58,855 nucleotides of DNA from Syntrophomonadaceae bacterium (lineage in GTDB: Bacteria > Bacillota > Dethiobacteria > DTU022), in contig SKMK01000002.1 in assembly GCA_007121075.1 (NCBI GenBank), positions 1 to 58,855 of the forward strand, in the 5' to 3' direction. Below the pieces are notes generated by a model. It made no database searches and was not told the DNA's origin. It saw only the letters and a list, made by a program, of their open reading frames with translations. Shown here piece after piece: positions 52,131 to 58,855 of this stretch; position 1 is the first letter of the stretch; every line of letters begins with the position of its first letter. The position numbers and the translations under genes were made by a program.

Positions 52131-53465
52131 ATGCTTAAAACATTTCAGTCCATCATCCGAGCTGTAGAAAAAATGGTCCAGTTTTTATTGGTCGACATAT
52201 GGCGCATCTCTTCAAACAGGCTTACCCCCGGAAAGAGCTTTCTGCTAACCCAGCTGCGCATCCTGGTCATAGCTTTCAGGGGTGTCAAAGAAGATAAGAT
52301 CCTTTTGAGGGCTCCGGCCCTCACATTTTACTCCCTGTTCAGCATTGTTCCTGTAGTTGCCCTGGCTTTTGGTATTGCCCAGGGATTCGGAATGGAAAGA
52401 TACCTGGAAATGCAACTTCAAGCCGCCCTGGCAGGAAGAGAAGAAGTTTATTACTGGCTAATGGAGCTCACTGAAGGGCTCCTTGATGAAATACACGGAG
52501 GCGCCCTGGTTACTTTCGGGCTGCTTACCCTTATTTTCACCATCACCATGCTTTTAAACAACATTGAAAAATCCTTCAATGAAATCTGGCAGGCCAGCCG
52601 GGGAAGGACCTTGTCCCGGAAACTAAGCGACTACTTTGCCATGATCTTTGTTCTACCCATTTTCTTTATTATGGCCAGTGTGGTCACAGTCTACCTTAAC
52701 ACCAGGGTGGAAGAAGTCAACGGGGCTATTATTGATCTCCCGCTCATGATTATCGCGTACTTATTTCCTTACTTGATTATTTGGGCCCTTTTTACCCTCC
52801 TATTCATGGTCATGCCCAATACCAGGGTCCGTTTCAATTCGGCCCTGATTGCCGGGATCATTTCAGGAACCCTTTTTCAACTGGCCCAGTGGGGCTATAT
52901 AGCCTTCCAGATCGGCGCCGCCAGGTTCGGGGCTATGTACGGTTCATTTGCCGCCCTGCCCCTGCTAATGATCTGGATGCAAATAAGCTGGATTATCGTC
53001 CTCTTTGGAGCCGAGCTGTCTTACGCCAGCCACAACGTCGAAAGTTACGAATTAGAATTTGAAACCAGGAATATCAGTCCTTTCAATAAAAAAATACTTT
53101 CACTTTATGTCCTGCAGTTTTTAATCACCAATTTTATGCATGGAACCGGCCCGTCCATCCCGGACCGGGTTTCCCACAGCCTGCATATACCGAACAGCCT
53201 GGTGCGAAGCATCCTCAATGATCTGACAGAAGCAGGTTTGATTAACCCGGTCAGGACAGAGTTTGATAAGGAAAGTTCTTACCAGCCGGCCCTGGATATT
53301 AATCAAATCAGTATTAAAACAGCATTGGAACACCTGGAACACAAAGGAACTGATACCCTGATCACCAAACCAACCCCAACCCTTGAAAGCCTTAAAGCCG
53401 CCCTTGACCATTTTGGCACCTTAATTGAAAAATCGGATCACAATAAACTGCTTAAAGATTTATAA
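52131..53465 (+). CDS. YihY/BrkB-family inner-membrane protein with C-terminal winged-helix-like domain
   Basis: A 444-residue membrane protein. About six hydrophobic segments lie between residues 60 and 310, with the family pattern APALTFYSLFSIVPV (~res 62) and MYGSFAALPLLMIWMQISW (~res 270). Older annotations call the family ribonuclease BN by mistake. The cytoplasmic tail (~res 330-444) has a helix-turn-helix-like segment (IPNSLVRSILNDLTEAGLI) and a long helical end. Transport or envelope role unknown. CAGGAGGCAGG precedes the ATG. Confidence 0.8.
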   Translation: MLKTFQSIIRAVEKMVQFLLVDIWRISSNRLTPGKSFLLTQLRILVIAFRGVKEDKILLRAPALTFYSLFSIVPVVALAFGIAQGFGMERYLEMQLQAALAGREEVYYWLMELTEGLLDEIHGGALVTFGLLTLIFTITMLLNNIEKSFNEIWQASRGRTLSRKLSDYFAMIFVLPIFFIMASVVTVYLNTRVEEVNGAIIDLPLMIIAYLFPYLIIWALFTLLFMVMPNTRVRFNSALIAGIISGTLFQLAQWGYIAFQIGAARFGAMYGSFAALPLLMIWMQISWIIVLFGAELSYASHNVESYELEFETRNISPFNKKILSLYVLQFLITNFMHGTGPSIPDRVSHSLHIPNSLVRSILNDLTEAGLINPVRTEFDKESSYQPALDINQISIKTALEHLEHKGTDTLITKPTPTLESLKAALDHFGTLIEKSDHNKLLKDL

Positions 53466-53573
53466 AACCGGGCCTTTTTTCTATTAAAGCATTCACCTGG
53501 AATTTCAAAACTGGTATTATAAGAGAAGTAGAAATAATTAGTTTAAGACCGGTTAAGTGAGGGATAACTAAAG

Positions 53574-53777
53574 ATGTCAATGAAACAGCTGCGCATATTT
53601 TGGACAGTTCTTTTTGTTTTTATGGTTCTGGCTGCGTTTATTGTGCCTTTCACGCCACTTCTGCGCGATTTTGCCAGCTTTTACGGCGCCTTTTTGTTCT
53701 GGAATATTTTCGCAATAATTGTGATTATCTGCCTGGGCCTGATCACTGCAAGATGGAGGGATTTTGATGAACGCTAG
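53574..53777 (+). CDS. Small membrane protein accompanying a sodium:solute symporter
   Basis: A 67-residue protein with two hydrophobic segments (~res 10-28 and 37-56) and a charged end ARWRDFDER. Small two-helix proteins of this kind are often encoded just before SSS-family symporters and are thought to be accessory subunits. It overlaps the symporter gene by 11 nt, which supports coupling. The match to a named family is not certain. Confidence 0.72.
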   Translation: MSMKQLRIFWTVLFVFMVLAAFIVPFTPLLRDFASFYGAFLFWNIFAIIVIICLGLITARWRDFDER

Positions 53778-55245
53778 CACTATTTACCTGGCCCTGTTTT
53801 TATACTTTTTTGTGGGTTCTATTATCGCCCGCTATGCCCGCAAAAAAATGGGCAAAGGGGTTAACGATTTTTTCCTGGCCGGAAGGACCCTTGGCGGCAT
53901 TGTTGCGGCCCTCACCTACAGCGCCACCACCTACAGCGCTTTTATGCTGATCGGTTTGGCCGGTTTCACTTATATTGGCGGGGTCGGGGCCCTTGGGTTC
54001 GAGTTAATTTACCTATCCGGCCTGATCCTGGTCGCTTTCTTCGGCCCCCGGTTCTGGCTGGCCGGAAAACGATACAATTACCTCACCCCCACAGAATTGC
54101 TGGGTGATCGCTACCAGAGCAAAGCTGTGGCCGCCGTCGCTGCCGTTGCAGCTGTAATATTTCTCATTCCTTATAGCGCAGTGCAACTGATCGGTATTGG
54201 TGCACTGGTAGAGGGCATTTCCGGCGGTGCCGTGCCTTTTATAGCCGGGGTCTTTATAGCAGCAGTAATTGCCGTTTACTGGACCTGGACGGGCGGCCTG
54301 CGGGCAGTCGCCTGGACCGATTCACTGCAGGGGGCTGTGATGCTGATCGTAGCCACTCTATCGGTTTTCTTTGTTGTTTACCGCGGCTTTGGCGGCTTTA
54401 ACCAGATGTTTGCCCAGCTTGAAGCCCAGTATCCGGCCTGGTTAACCGTTCCAGGCCCGGGATTCTTCAATATTCACGCTTTTATAGGGTTGACCCTGCC
54501 CTGGTTCTTTTTCTCTTTATCAAACCCCCAGGTAAGCCAGCGCCTGTTTATGCCCAGATCCCTTAACCAGATGCGGATCATGGTCATGGGTTTTCTTGTC
54601 TTTGGTTTTATCTATACCCTGGTATCAATTTTTTGGGGATTTTCTGCCCGACTGCTACTGCCCGACCTGGACGTAGCCGACGCCGCCACCCCGGCCCTGC
54701 TCGGATTGGACCTGGTCCCCCAGGTGGTTGCCCTGCTGGTTATGCTTGGAATTAGCGCTGCGGCCGTTTCCACGGTCAACTCAATCATTTTAACCCTGTC
54801 TTCAATGATTACCCGTGATGTGTTCAAAAACCTGGGCGGCAAAACTGATGAGCAACGCGAACTGTTGATAGGCAGGATTTTCGTACCGCTATTTACCGCG
54901 GTTATCCTGTTTTTTGCCACTTTACGCCTTGATTTGATTGCCGCTCTTTCGGTAGCCTCTTCAGCAGGTCTCCTTGTGATGGCCCCGGCTCTGATTGGTG
55001 CCTTTTTCTGGAAAAAGGGCACGGCTGCTGCCGTCCTGGCCAGCGTCCTGGTGGGCGGAACTATAGCCACAGTTTTTCAGTATACGGGAGTACAGCCGCT
55101 CGGGCTATGGCCCGGTGTCTGGAGCGGAATTGTTTCAACTTCTCTTTTTATCGGGGTTAGCTTGTTTACCAGGGCGCCTGAGCATAAAGCCGAAGAGTTT
55201 ATTGGCTATATTCAGCAAGAGTTAAATGACAAAAAAATTATCTGA
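53767..55245 (+). CDS. Sodium:solute symporter (SSS family)
   Basis: A 492-residue membrane protein with about 13 transmembrane segments. Family features: DFFLAGRTLGG (~res 35), the TYSAFMLIGLAGF stretch in TM2 (~res 55), GGLRAVAWTDSLQG (~res 178) and the ISAAAVSTVNSIILTLSS segment (~res 333) containing the Na+-site Ser/Thr residues. It imports a solute with sodium; pantothenate-, proline- or carboxylate-like substrates are all possible. ATG 53767 is used. It ends 29 nt before the convergent phosphoesterase gene. Confidence 0.88.
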   Translation: MNASTIYLALFLYFFVGSIIARYARKKMGKGVNDFFLAGRTLGGIVAALTYSATTYSAFMLIGLAGFTYIGGVGALGFELIYLSGLILVAFFGPRFWLAGKRYNYLTPTELLGDRYQSKAVAAVAAVAAVIFLIPYSAVQLIGIGALVEGISGGAVPFIAGVFIAAVIAVYWTWTGGLRAVAWTDSLQGAVMLIVATLSVFFVVYRGFGGFNQMFAQLEAQYPAWLTVPGPGFFNIHAFIGLTLPWFFFSLSNPQVSQRLFMPRSLNQMRIMVMGFLVFGFIYTLVSIFWGFSARLLLPDLDVADAATPALLGLDLVPQVVALLVMLGISAAAVSTVNSIILTLSSMITRDVFKNLGGKTDEQRELLIGRIFVPLFTAVILFFATLRLDLIAALSVASSAGLLVMAPALIGAFFWKKGTAAAVLASVLVGGTIATVFQYTGVQPLGLWPGVWSGIVSTSLFIGVSLFTRAPEHKAEEFIGYIQQELNDKKII

Positions 55246-55274
55246 GGCCGGTTAAACAATACAGGAGATTATTA

Positions 55275-56141
55275 TTAAACCTGTCGCGGGGAACCTTGAT
55301 TCCCATAAAGGGAGTGCCTGAGGTTTTTAACCTTTCCCAGGTCAAGATTAAAAGTAACGTAGCTGAGATCATGTTCTACCTGCCCGGCCTGGATGCACCA
55401 CGTTTTGCCAATCTTTGCAGCCCATATTCCTCCGTTATAAGTCGGCGCTTCATGGATGTGGCCGTGAATGGAAAGCAGGGGTTGTCTTTCTAATAAAAAC
55501 TGGTATACCGCCGGGTTCCCAACCCGGTTTCCGGTAGCACAGAGGTCCAACTCCATGCTACTTGGCGGATCATGGATCAGCCAGATAGACCGCCCGGGAT
55601 CATTAACCCGGTCAGCCATATTCTCAAGTGATTCTTTAACTGAAAGTTTGCTCGTCAGGTACTCCCCCAGGTCCGGTATGATTTCTATATCATTATCACT
55701 GTTTATTACTGCTGGCGGCCCGAGCTGAACCGGATCAATATAAACTTCTCCCGGTCTGTCCGGGGCTACCCAGTACTTATATGCAAAGGGGTAATCCCGG
55801 ATCCAGGGGCACCCGCAAAACTCGTACCCTTTTACTTTACGGGCCCGGTCAGGGATGTAATGCCACAGACCCTCCCAATCTCCCTTCTCCATTTCCGGTA
55901 TCGCCAGCTGGTTATCATCATTGCCAAGAATCAGGATAAGCTCCGTCCTCATTGCCCGTATGGCAGAGGCATATTCCTTGAGGCGATGCACAAATGACAC
56001 CTGGGCCAGGATTCCTTCGTACTTGGGCAGCAAATCTCCCGCTATCAGAACCAATTCCGGTTTTTCTTTTTCTACTGCCTTAACAAGCATCTCCCAGTGA
56101 CACACTGATTGATGGACATCGGCCATGGCCAACACTTTCAC
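55275..56141 (-). CDS. Metallophosphoesterase
   Basis: A 288-residue calcineurin-like phosphoesterase. The five metal-binding motifs are visible in order: MADVHQS at the start, AGDLL (~res 35), GNDDN (~res 73), LIHDPP (~res 200) and HGHIHEAP (~res 231). It probably binds two metal ions and hydrolyses a phosphomono- or diester; the substrate is unknown. It is convergent with the symporter and divergent from the zinc-ribbon genes. Confidence 0.87.
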   Translation of the reverse strand: MKVLAMADVHQSVCHWEMLVKAVEKEKPELVLIAGDLLPKYEGILAQVSFVHRLKEYASAIRAMRTELILILGNDDNQLAIPEMEKGDWEGLWHYIPDRARKVKGYEFCGCPWIRDYPFAYKYWVAPDRPGEVYIDPVQLGPPAVINSDNDIEIIPDLGEYLTSKLSVKESLENMADRVNDPGRSIWLIHDPPSSMELDLCATGNRVGNPAVYQFLLERQPLLSIHGHIHEAPTYNGGIWAAKIGKTWCIQAGQVEHDLSYVTFNLDLGKVKNLRHSLYGNQGSPRQV

Positions 56142-56274
56142 TGTTAAAATTGCCTCCTGTTATGCGGGAATAAAGTACGTATAAGATATTTTTACAGGAA
56201 AAACTGGTTTAGATCAAGCGACCTGGAATACCGCTGTACTCAGAAAAGCCTCCGTTTCTTCTAAAGCTGGCAGG

Positions 56275-56580
56275 ATGAGCTCTTTTCACAAAAGTAAAAA
56301 AAATTCCAATACCTGCCCCCACTGCGGCAAGGTAAACCCCCTTCGATCATTGAGGTGCCCCCGCTGTCGGCGCCCGGTTCGCAAAAACTGGGCCAAGTGC
56401 AGCGACTGCGGCATGGCCCTCCTGCTAACCTGTCCGCACTGCGGGAAAGAAACTTTTTTTGGCGACTACTGCGATCACTGTGATGAAAGGTTACTGGTCA
56501 TTTGCAAAGCGCCAAATTGCGGCGAGCTCCAACCACCACTTGAAGAAAAATGTGTTAAATGCAAGCAACCATTAAATTAA
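56275..56580 (+). CDS. Double zinc-ribbon protein
   Basis: A 101-residue protein made almost wholly of C-x2-C pairs: CPHCGK, CPRCRR, CSDCG, CPHCGK, CDHCDE, a C-x4-C (CKAPNC) and CVKCKQ. This gives three to four zinc ribbons. Such proteins serve as adaptor or scaffold modules; no enzymatic part is present. It lies 20 nt before the next zinc-ribbon gene, suggesting a two-gene unit. Confidence 0.78.
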   Translation: MSSFHKSKKNSNTCPHCGKVNPLRSLRCPRCRRPVRKNWAKCSDCGMALLLTCPHCGKETFFGDYCDHCDERLLVICKAPNCGELQPPLEEKCVKCKQPLN

Positions 56581-56600
56581 TCGAATTAGGAGGTAGAACT

Positions 56601-57266
56601 ATGACCATGCAGTCTTTTACGAGTAATTTTGCAGATAACAGCACCGAGGCAGGCTTCCAGTTTACTTTTTTCTGTGATGTATGTCGGGACGGCCATAAAA
56701 CCAGTTTTATTGAGTCAAGCACTTATAAAAAAGGGCAAAAAATGAAAGGATTGGGCAGTGCGGCCAGGATCGGGGCTTCGCTTTTGGGCAAGCACAGCAC
56801 CGGCTGGCAGATTGACCGTGCCGCCAATGTTATAACCGGCCGTTTTAAAGGAATGAGCCCGGAATGGCACAAGGAACACGAGCAGGCTTTTCAAATTGCT
56901 CAAAACGAAGCAAAAGGCCACTTCCACCGCTGCCCCAAATGTCACAAATGGGTCTGCGAAGTTGACTGGAATGAACAGGAAGGTCTATGTGTCAAAGATG
57001 CCCCGCGGCTAAATGTAGAGGTAGCCAGTAACCGATCGAGCAAGATGGTTAAGGATATCCAGGAAAAAGCCGGCCATACCAGGGTTTTTGACGGCGAAAT
57101 TGAAAGCAAGCAAACCATTTGCCCTAGCTGCGGCAAACCATCCGGGGAAGGCAAGTTCTGCAACAACTGCGGCTCTAACCTCTCCCTGGCCGAATGTGAA
57201 AGGTGCGGGACAAAAAGCACAGCCGGAAGTCGCTTCTGCGGCGAGTGCGGAAACAGGCTTGAATAA
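56601..57266 (+). CDS. Protein with C-terminal tandem zinc ribbons
   Basis: A 221-residue protein. The N-terminal part has FCDVC (~res 20) and later CPKCHKWVCEVDW (~res 113), an unrecognised zinc-binding domain. The C-terminus carries two ribbons, CPSCGK...CNNCGS and CERCGT...CGECG (~res 174-218). ATG 56601 with AGGAGGT is the start; the frame is open further upstream, overlapping the previous gene. It precedes a strong terminator. Function unknown. Confidence 0.78.
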   Translation: MTMQSFTSNFADNSTEAGFQFTFFCDVCRDGHKTSFIESSTYKKGQKMKGLGSAARIGASLLGKHSTGWQIDRAANVITGRFKGMSPEWHKEHEQAFQIAQNEAKGHFHRCPKCHKWVCEVDWNEQEGLCVKDAPRLNVEVASNRSSKMVKDIQEKAGHTRVFDGEIESKQTICPSCGKPSGEGKFCNNCGSNLSLAECERCGTKSTAGSRFCGECGNRLE

Positions 57267-57307
57267 GAGCAGTTAACGGGCTTAATTAAAGGGATCCAGC
57301 CATAAAG

Positions 57308-57358
57308 ACGGGGATGAACAACGCTTCACACAGCGATCGGTATTCATCCCCGTTTTCC
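57308..57358. terminator. Intrinsic terminator between convergent genes
   Basis: ACGGGGATGAA (57308-57318) pairs perfectly with TTCATCCCCGT (57343-57353), followed by TTTCC. Loop 24 nt. Confidence 0.75.
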
Positions 57359-57437
57359 TGAAAACTTTTAGAATCTCACAGCAAACTTAGCCTGCCTGGT
57401 TCTTTGTTGAAACCTGCCGCCCTCAAAAACAGGGCAA

Positions 57438-58340
57438 TTAATTACCCCGACTGCTGGGCAGGTACTGGAACAATTCTGCAGTCATGCTTTGAATGGGCAT
57501 CGTCTGAAGCCAGATTTTACCTGGGCCGGTCAGGGTGGTAAGAAACATTCCTTCTCCACCGAGAAACATGTTCTTGATGCCTTTGACTCTTTCGATGTTA
57601 AAATTGACGCTTTCTTCAAAAGCGCCAACCGAACCGGTTTCCACGCTGATTTTTTCCCCGGGAGCCAGCTGTTTTTCAATACATTCCCCATCGATCTCTA
57701 TGAAGGCGGTTCCCCGGCCTGACAGTTTCTGCATGATAAACCCTTCCCCGCCGAAGAAACCCGCCCCGATGCGGCGCTGGAAGAAAACATTGTATTCGAC
57801 CGTTTCAAACGCACACAGGAAAGCCCTCCGCTGGCATATAATCGGCCCGGAAGAAACATCCACAGGAATGATGTTGCCCGGGTAAGTATGGCCAAAAGCC
57901 ACTACCGCCCCGTCAGCCAGACCGGTAAAATACTGGACAAACATCGACTCCCCTGACACCTGCCGCTTAAGGGCACCGAAAACTCCGCCTTTCATTTCCG
58001 TGTCCATTTTGATATTCTGATCCATCCACTGCATGGCTCCGCTCTGGGCATACAGGCGCTCATCTCTTTTCAGCTTAATTTCAACCATGGGCATAACTGA
58101 TCCCAGGATGGTATAATTCAATCCTGAGGCGGACTGGGCATGCCTGCTTCCTTGCTGATTATTAGCAGTACCCTTTGCCAAAGCCGGCAGCTGATCCGCC
58201 CTGATCCAGTCCCCTGTAGACTGGCTCCATAGCAAATCATCACCCCTGATTTTTCCGCCGCTATAATTAGAGGCGATCTGATCCCAGCTGAAAGGGCCGT
58301 ATTTTTCACCCTTCCTTGCCACGTACCACTCTTCGGCCAT
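57438..58340 (-). CDS. GYF_2 domain plus TIGR00266/AIM24-family protein
   Basis: A 300-residue fusion. Residues ~1-55 are a GYF_2-type domain (WYVARKGEKYGPFSWDQI...GDWIRADQL), which binds proline-rich peptides or other partners. Residues ~80-300 match the TIGR00266/AIM24 beta-helical family (KLKRDERLYAQSGAMQWM, LSGRGTAFIEIDGECIEK, MFLGGEGMFLTTLTGPG). The biochemical role of the family is not known. A cluster of GAAAGGAGC lies upstream of the ATG. The neighbouring zinc-ribbon genes are convergent. Confidence 0.82.
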   Translation of the reverse strand: MAEEWYVARKGEKYGPFSWDQIASNYSGGKIRGDDLLWSQSTGDWIRADQLPALAKGTANNQQGSRHAQSASGLNYTILGSVMPMVEIKLKRDERLYAQSGAMQWMDQNIKMDTEMKGGVFGALKRQVSGESMFVQYFTGLADGAVVAFGHTYPGNIIPVDVSSGPIICQRRAFLCAFETVEYNVFFQRRIGAGFFGGEGFIMQKLSGRGTAFIEIDGECIEKQLAPGEKISVETGSVGAFEESVNFNIERVKGIKNMFLGGEGMFLTTLTGPGKIWLQTMPIQSMTAELFQYLPSSRGN

Positions 58341-58736
58341 TACTTATCAGCTCCTTTCTCTAGAATTTTCTCAGAACAATTAAATTTGTTATCTATTATA
58401 ACCAAAAACAATTTAACACTACATCGAAATATAACTTGCTCCAAGGAATCGCCAGGCTATGAAGATGGCCCCATTGTCATCCGTGCCGGACCTGCCCTTC
58501 TTTTCGGTGACAATCAAACCGTCCTCGCAGATACAGCTTAACTGCTTACTTTACTGTTTGTTTTTCGCTGCAGTACTAAAATTAATTTTTCATTAATCCC
58601 AGGCAAAGCAGTTAACTTTGCAAAACCCCAGTTACCCGATAAATTTCTTCTTTTAGATTCCACCAATAACATGCATGTTAATATTTTTATTCATCTGGTG
58701 GTGAATTTTAAATGTTTTTTGTATATCTAATTATAA
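58341..58736. other. Intergenic region at the right end
   Basis: No complete gene. A short plus-strand open stretch at about 58440-58541 encodes GPIVIRAGPALLFGDNQ and then stops; it looks like a possible gene remnant, but I do not recognise it. The rest is A+T-rich and would contain the promoter of the GYF-AIM24 gene. Confidence 0.35.
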
Positions 58737-58855
58737 TCAATACTGGGGCAGGAGGTATTTCTTTCTTTCCTCTTTAAACCTTTCGATGCCGGGGGCAAAA
58801 TTTTTCTCGATCTCCTGCGGGCTCAAACCCTCGTCCAGGTAAAGGCCCATTTTGG
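58737..58855 (-). CDS. 3' end of an unidentified gene (runs off the window)
   Basis: On the minus strand, an open frame enters from the window edge and ends with TGA (58737-58739). The last residues include LDEGLSPQEIEKNFAPG and end RKKYLLPQY. It is too short to assign a family. The coding-like composition and the absence of any internal stop support a real gene. Confidence 0.5.
   Translation of the reverse strand, partial: KMGLYLDEGLSPQEIEKNFAPGIERFKEERKKYLLPQY

Noticed and set aside
1-58855. CRISPR arrays, insertion sequences, tRNA or rRNA genes
   Set aside because: I saw no regularly spaced repeats, no transposase-like frames and no sequence resembling tRNA or rRNA.

Overview
The window looks like chromosome from a strictly anaerobic, probably Gram-positive (Bacillota/Clostridia-type) bacterium that degrades aromatic acids. 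The signs are strong AGGAGG-type ribosome binding sites, frequent GTG/TTG starts, lipoprotein signal peptides, and oxygen-sensitive enzymes with tungsten, selenocysteine and many Fe-S clusters. I cannot name a species. A syntrophic or sulfate-reducing benzoate degrader would fit, but that is inference.

Layout. Positions 1-1847 hold the end of a desulforedoxin-like gene, a coiled-coil lipoprotein and a PEBP-family protein. Positions 2424-13160 carry a complete class II (ATP-independent, tungsten) benzoyl-CoA reductase operon in the order bamB-C-D-E-F-G-H-I. In bamE and bamF the reading frame runs through an in-frame TGA that is best read as selenocysteine, so an automatic gene caller will break both. 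Positions 13176-18579 hold a CoA-transferase/GNAT fusion, a hotdog thioesterase, a gamma-carbonic anhydrase-like protein, a universal stress protein and a thiolase. Positions 19271-24911 hold a TRAP transporter (dctPQM) facing a soluble GAF sensor kinase and its LuxR-type response regulator.

Positions 25354-35807 form one long co-directional run: short-chain dehydrogenase, thiolase, amidohydrolase, D-2-hydroxyacid dehydrogenase, two subunits of the benzoyl-CoA reductase/2-hydroxyacyl-CoA dehydratase family (without an ATPase activator), indolepyruvate-type ferredoxin oxidoreductase iorAB and an acyl-CoA ligase. A second ligase (minus strand) and a PaaK-type ligase follow. Positions 39393-43089 hold a DUF35 protein and the dienoyl-CoA steps bamA, bamR and bamQ. 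Positions 43275-47322 look like a tungsten aldehyde oxidoreductase operon (FAD subunit, W subunit, Fe-S subunit, MoaD-like protein), followed by an MFS transporter and a truncated DASS-transporter relic. From 49176 onward are mostly general genes: pirin, aldo/keto reductase, YihY membrane protein, Na+/solute symporter, phosphoesterase, zinc-ribbon proteins and a GYF-AIM24 protein.

How it fits together: aromatic acids enter through TRAP/MFS carriers or are made from aldehydes (AOR) or arylpyruvates (IorAB). They are activated by the CoA ligases, dearomatised by BamB-I, then hydrated (BamR), oxidised (BamQ) and ring-opened (BamA). The SDR and thiolases plausibly continue with beta-oxidation. 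A conserved intergenic element of about 60 nt occurs upstream of three of these transcription units (2079, 25155, 39109) and may mark a shared regulon.
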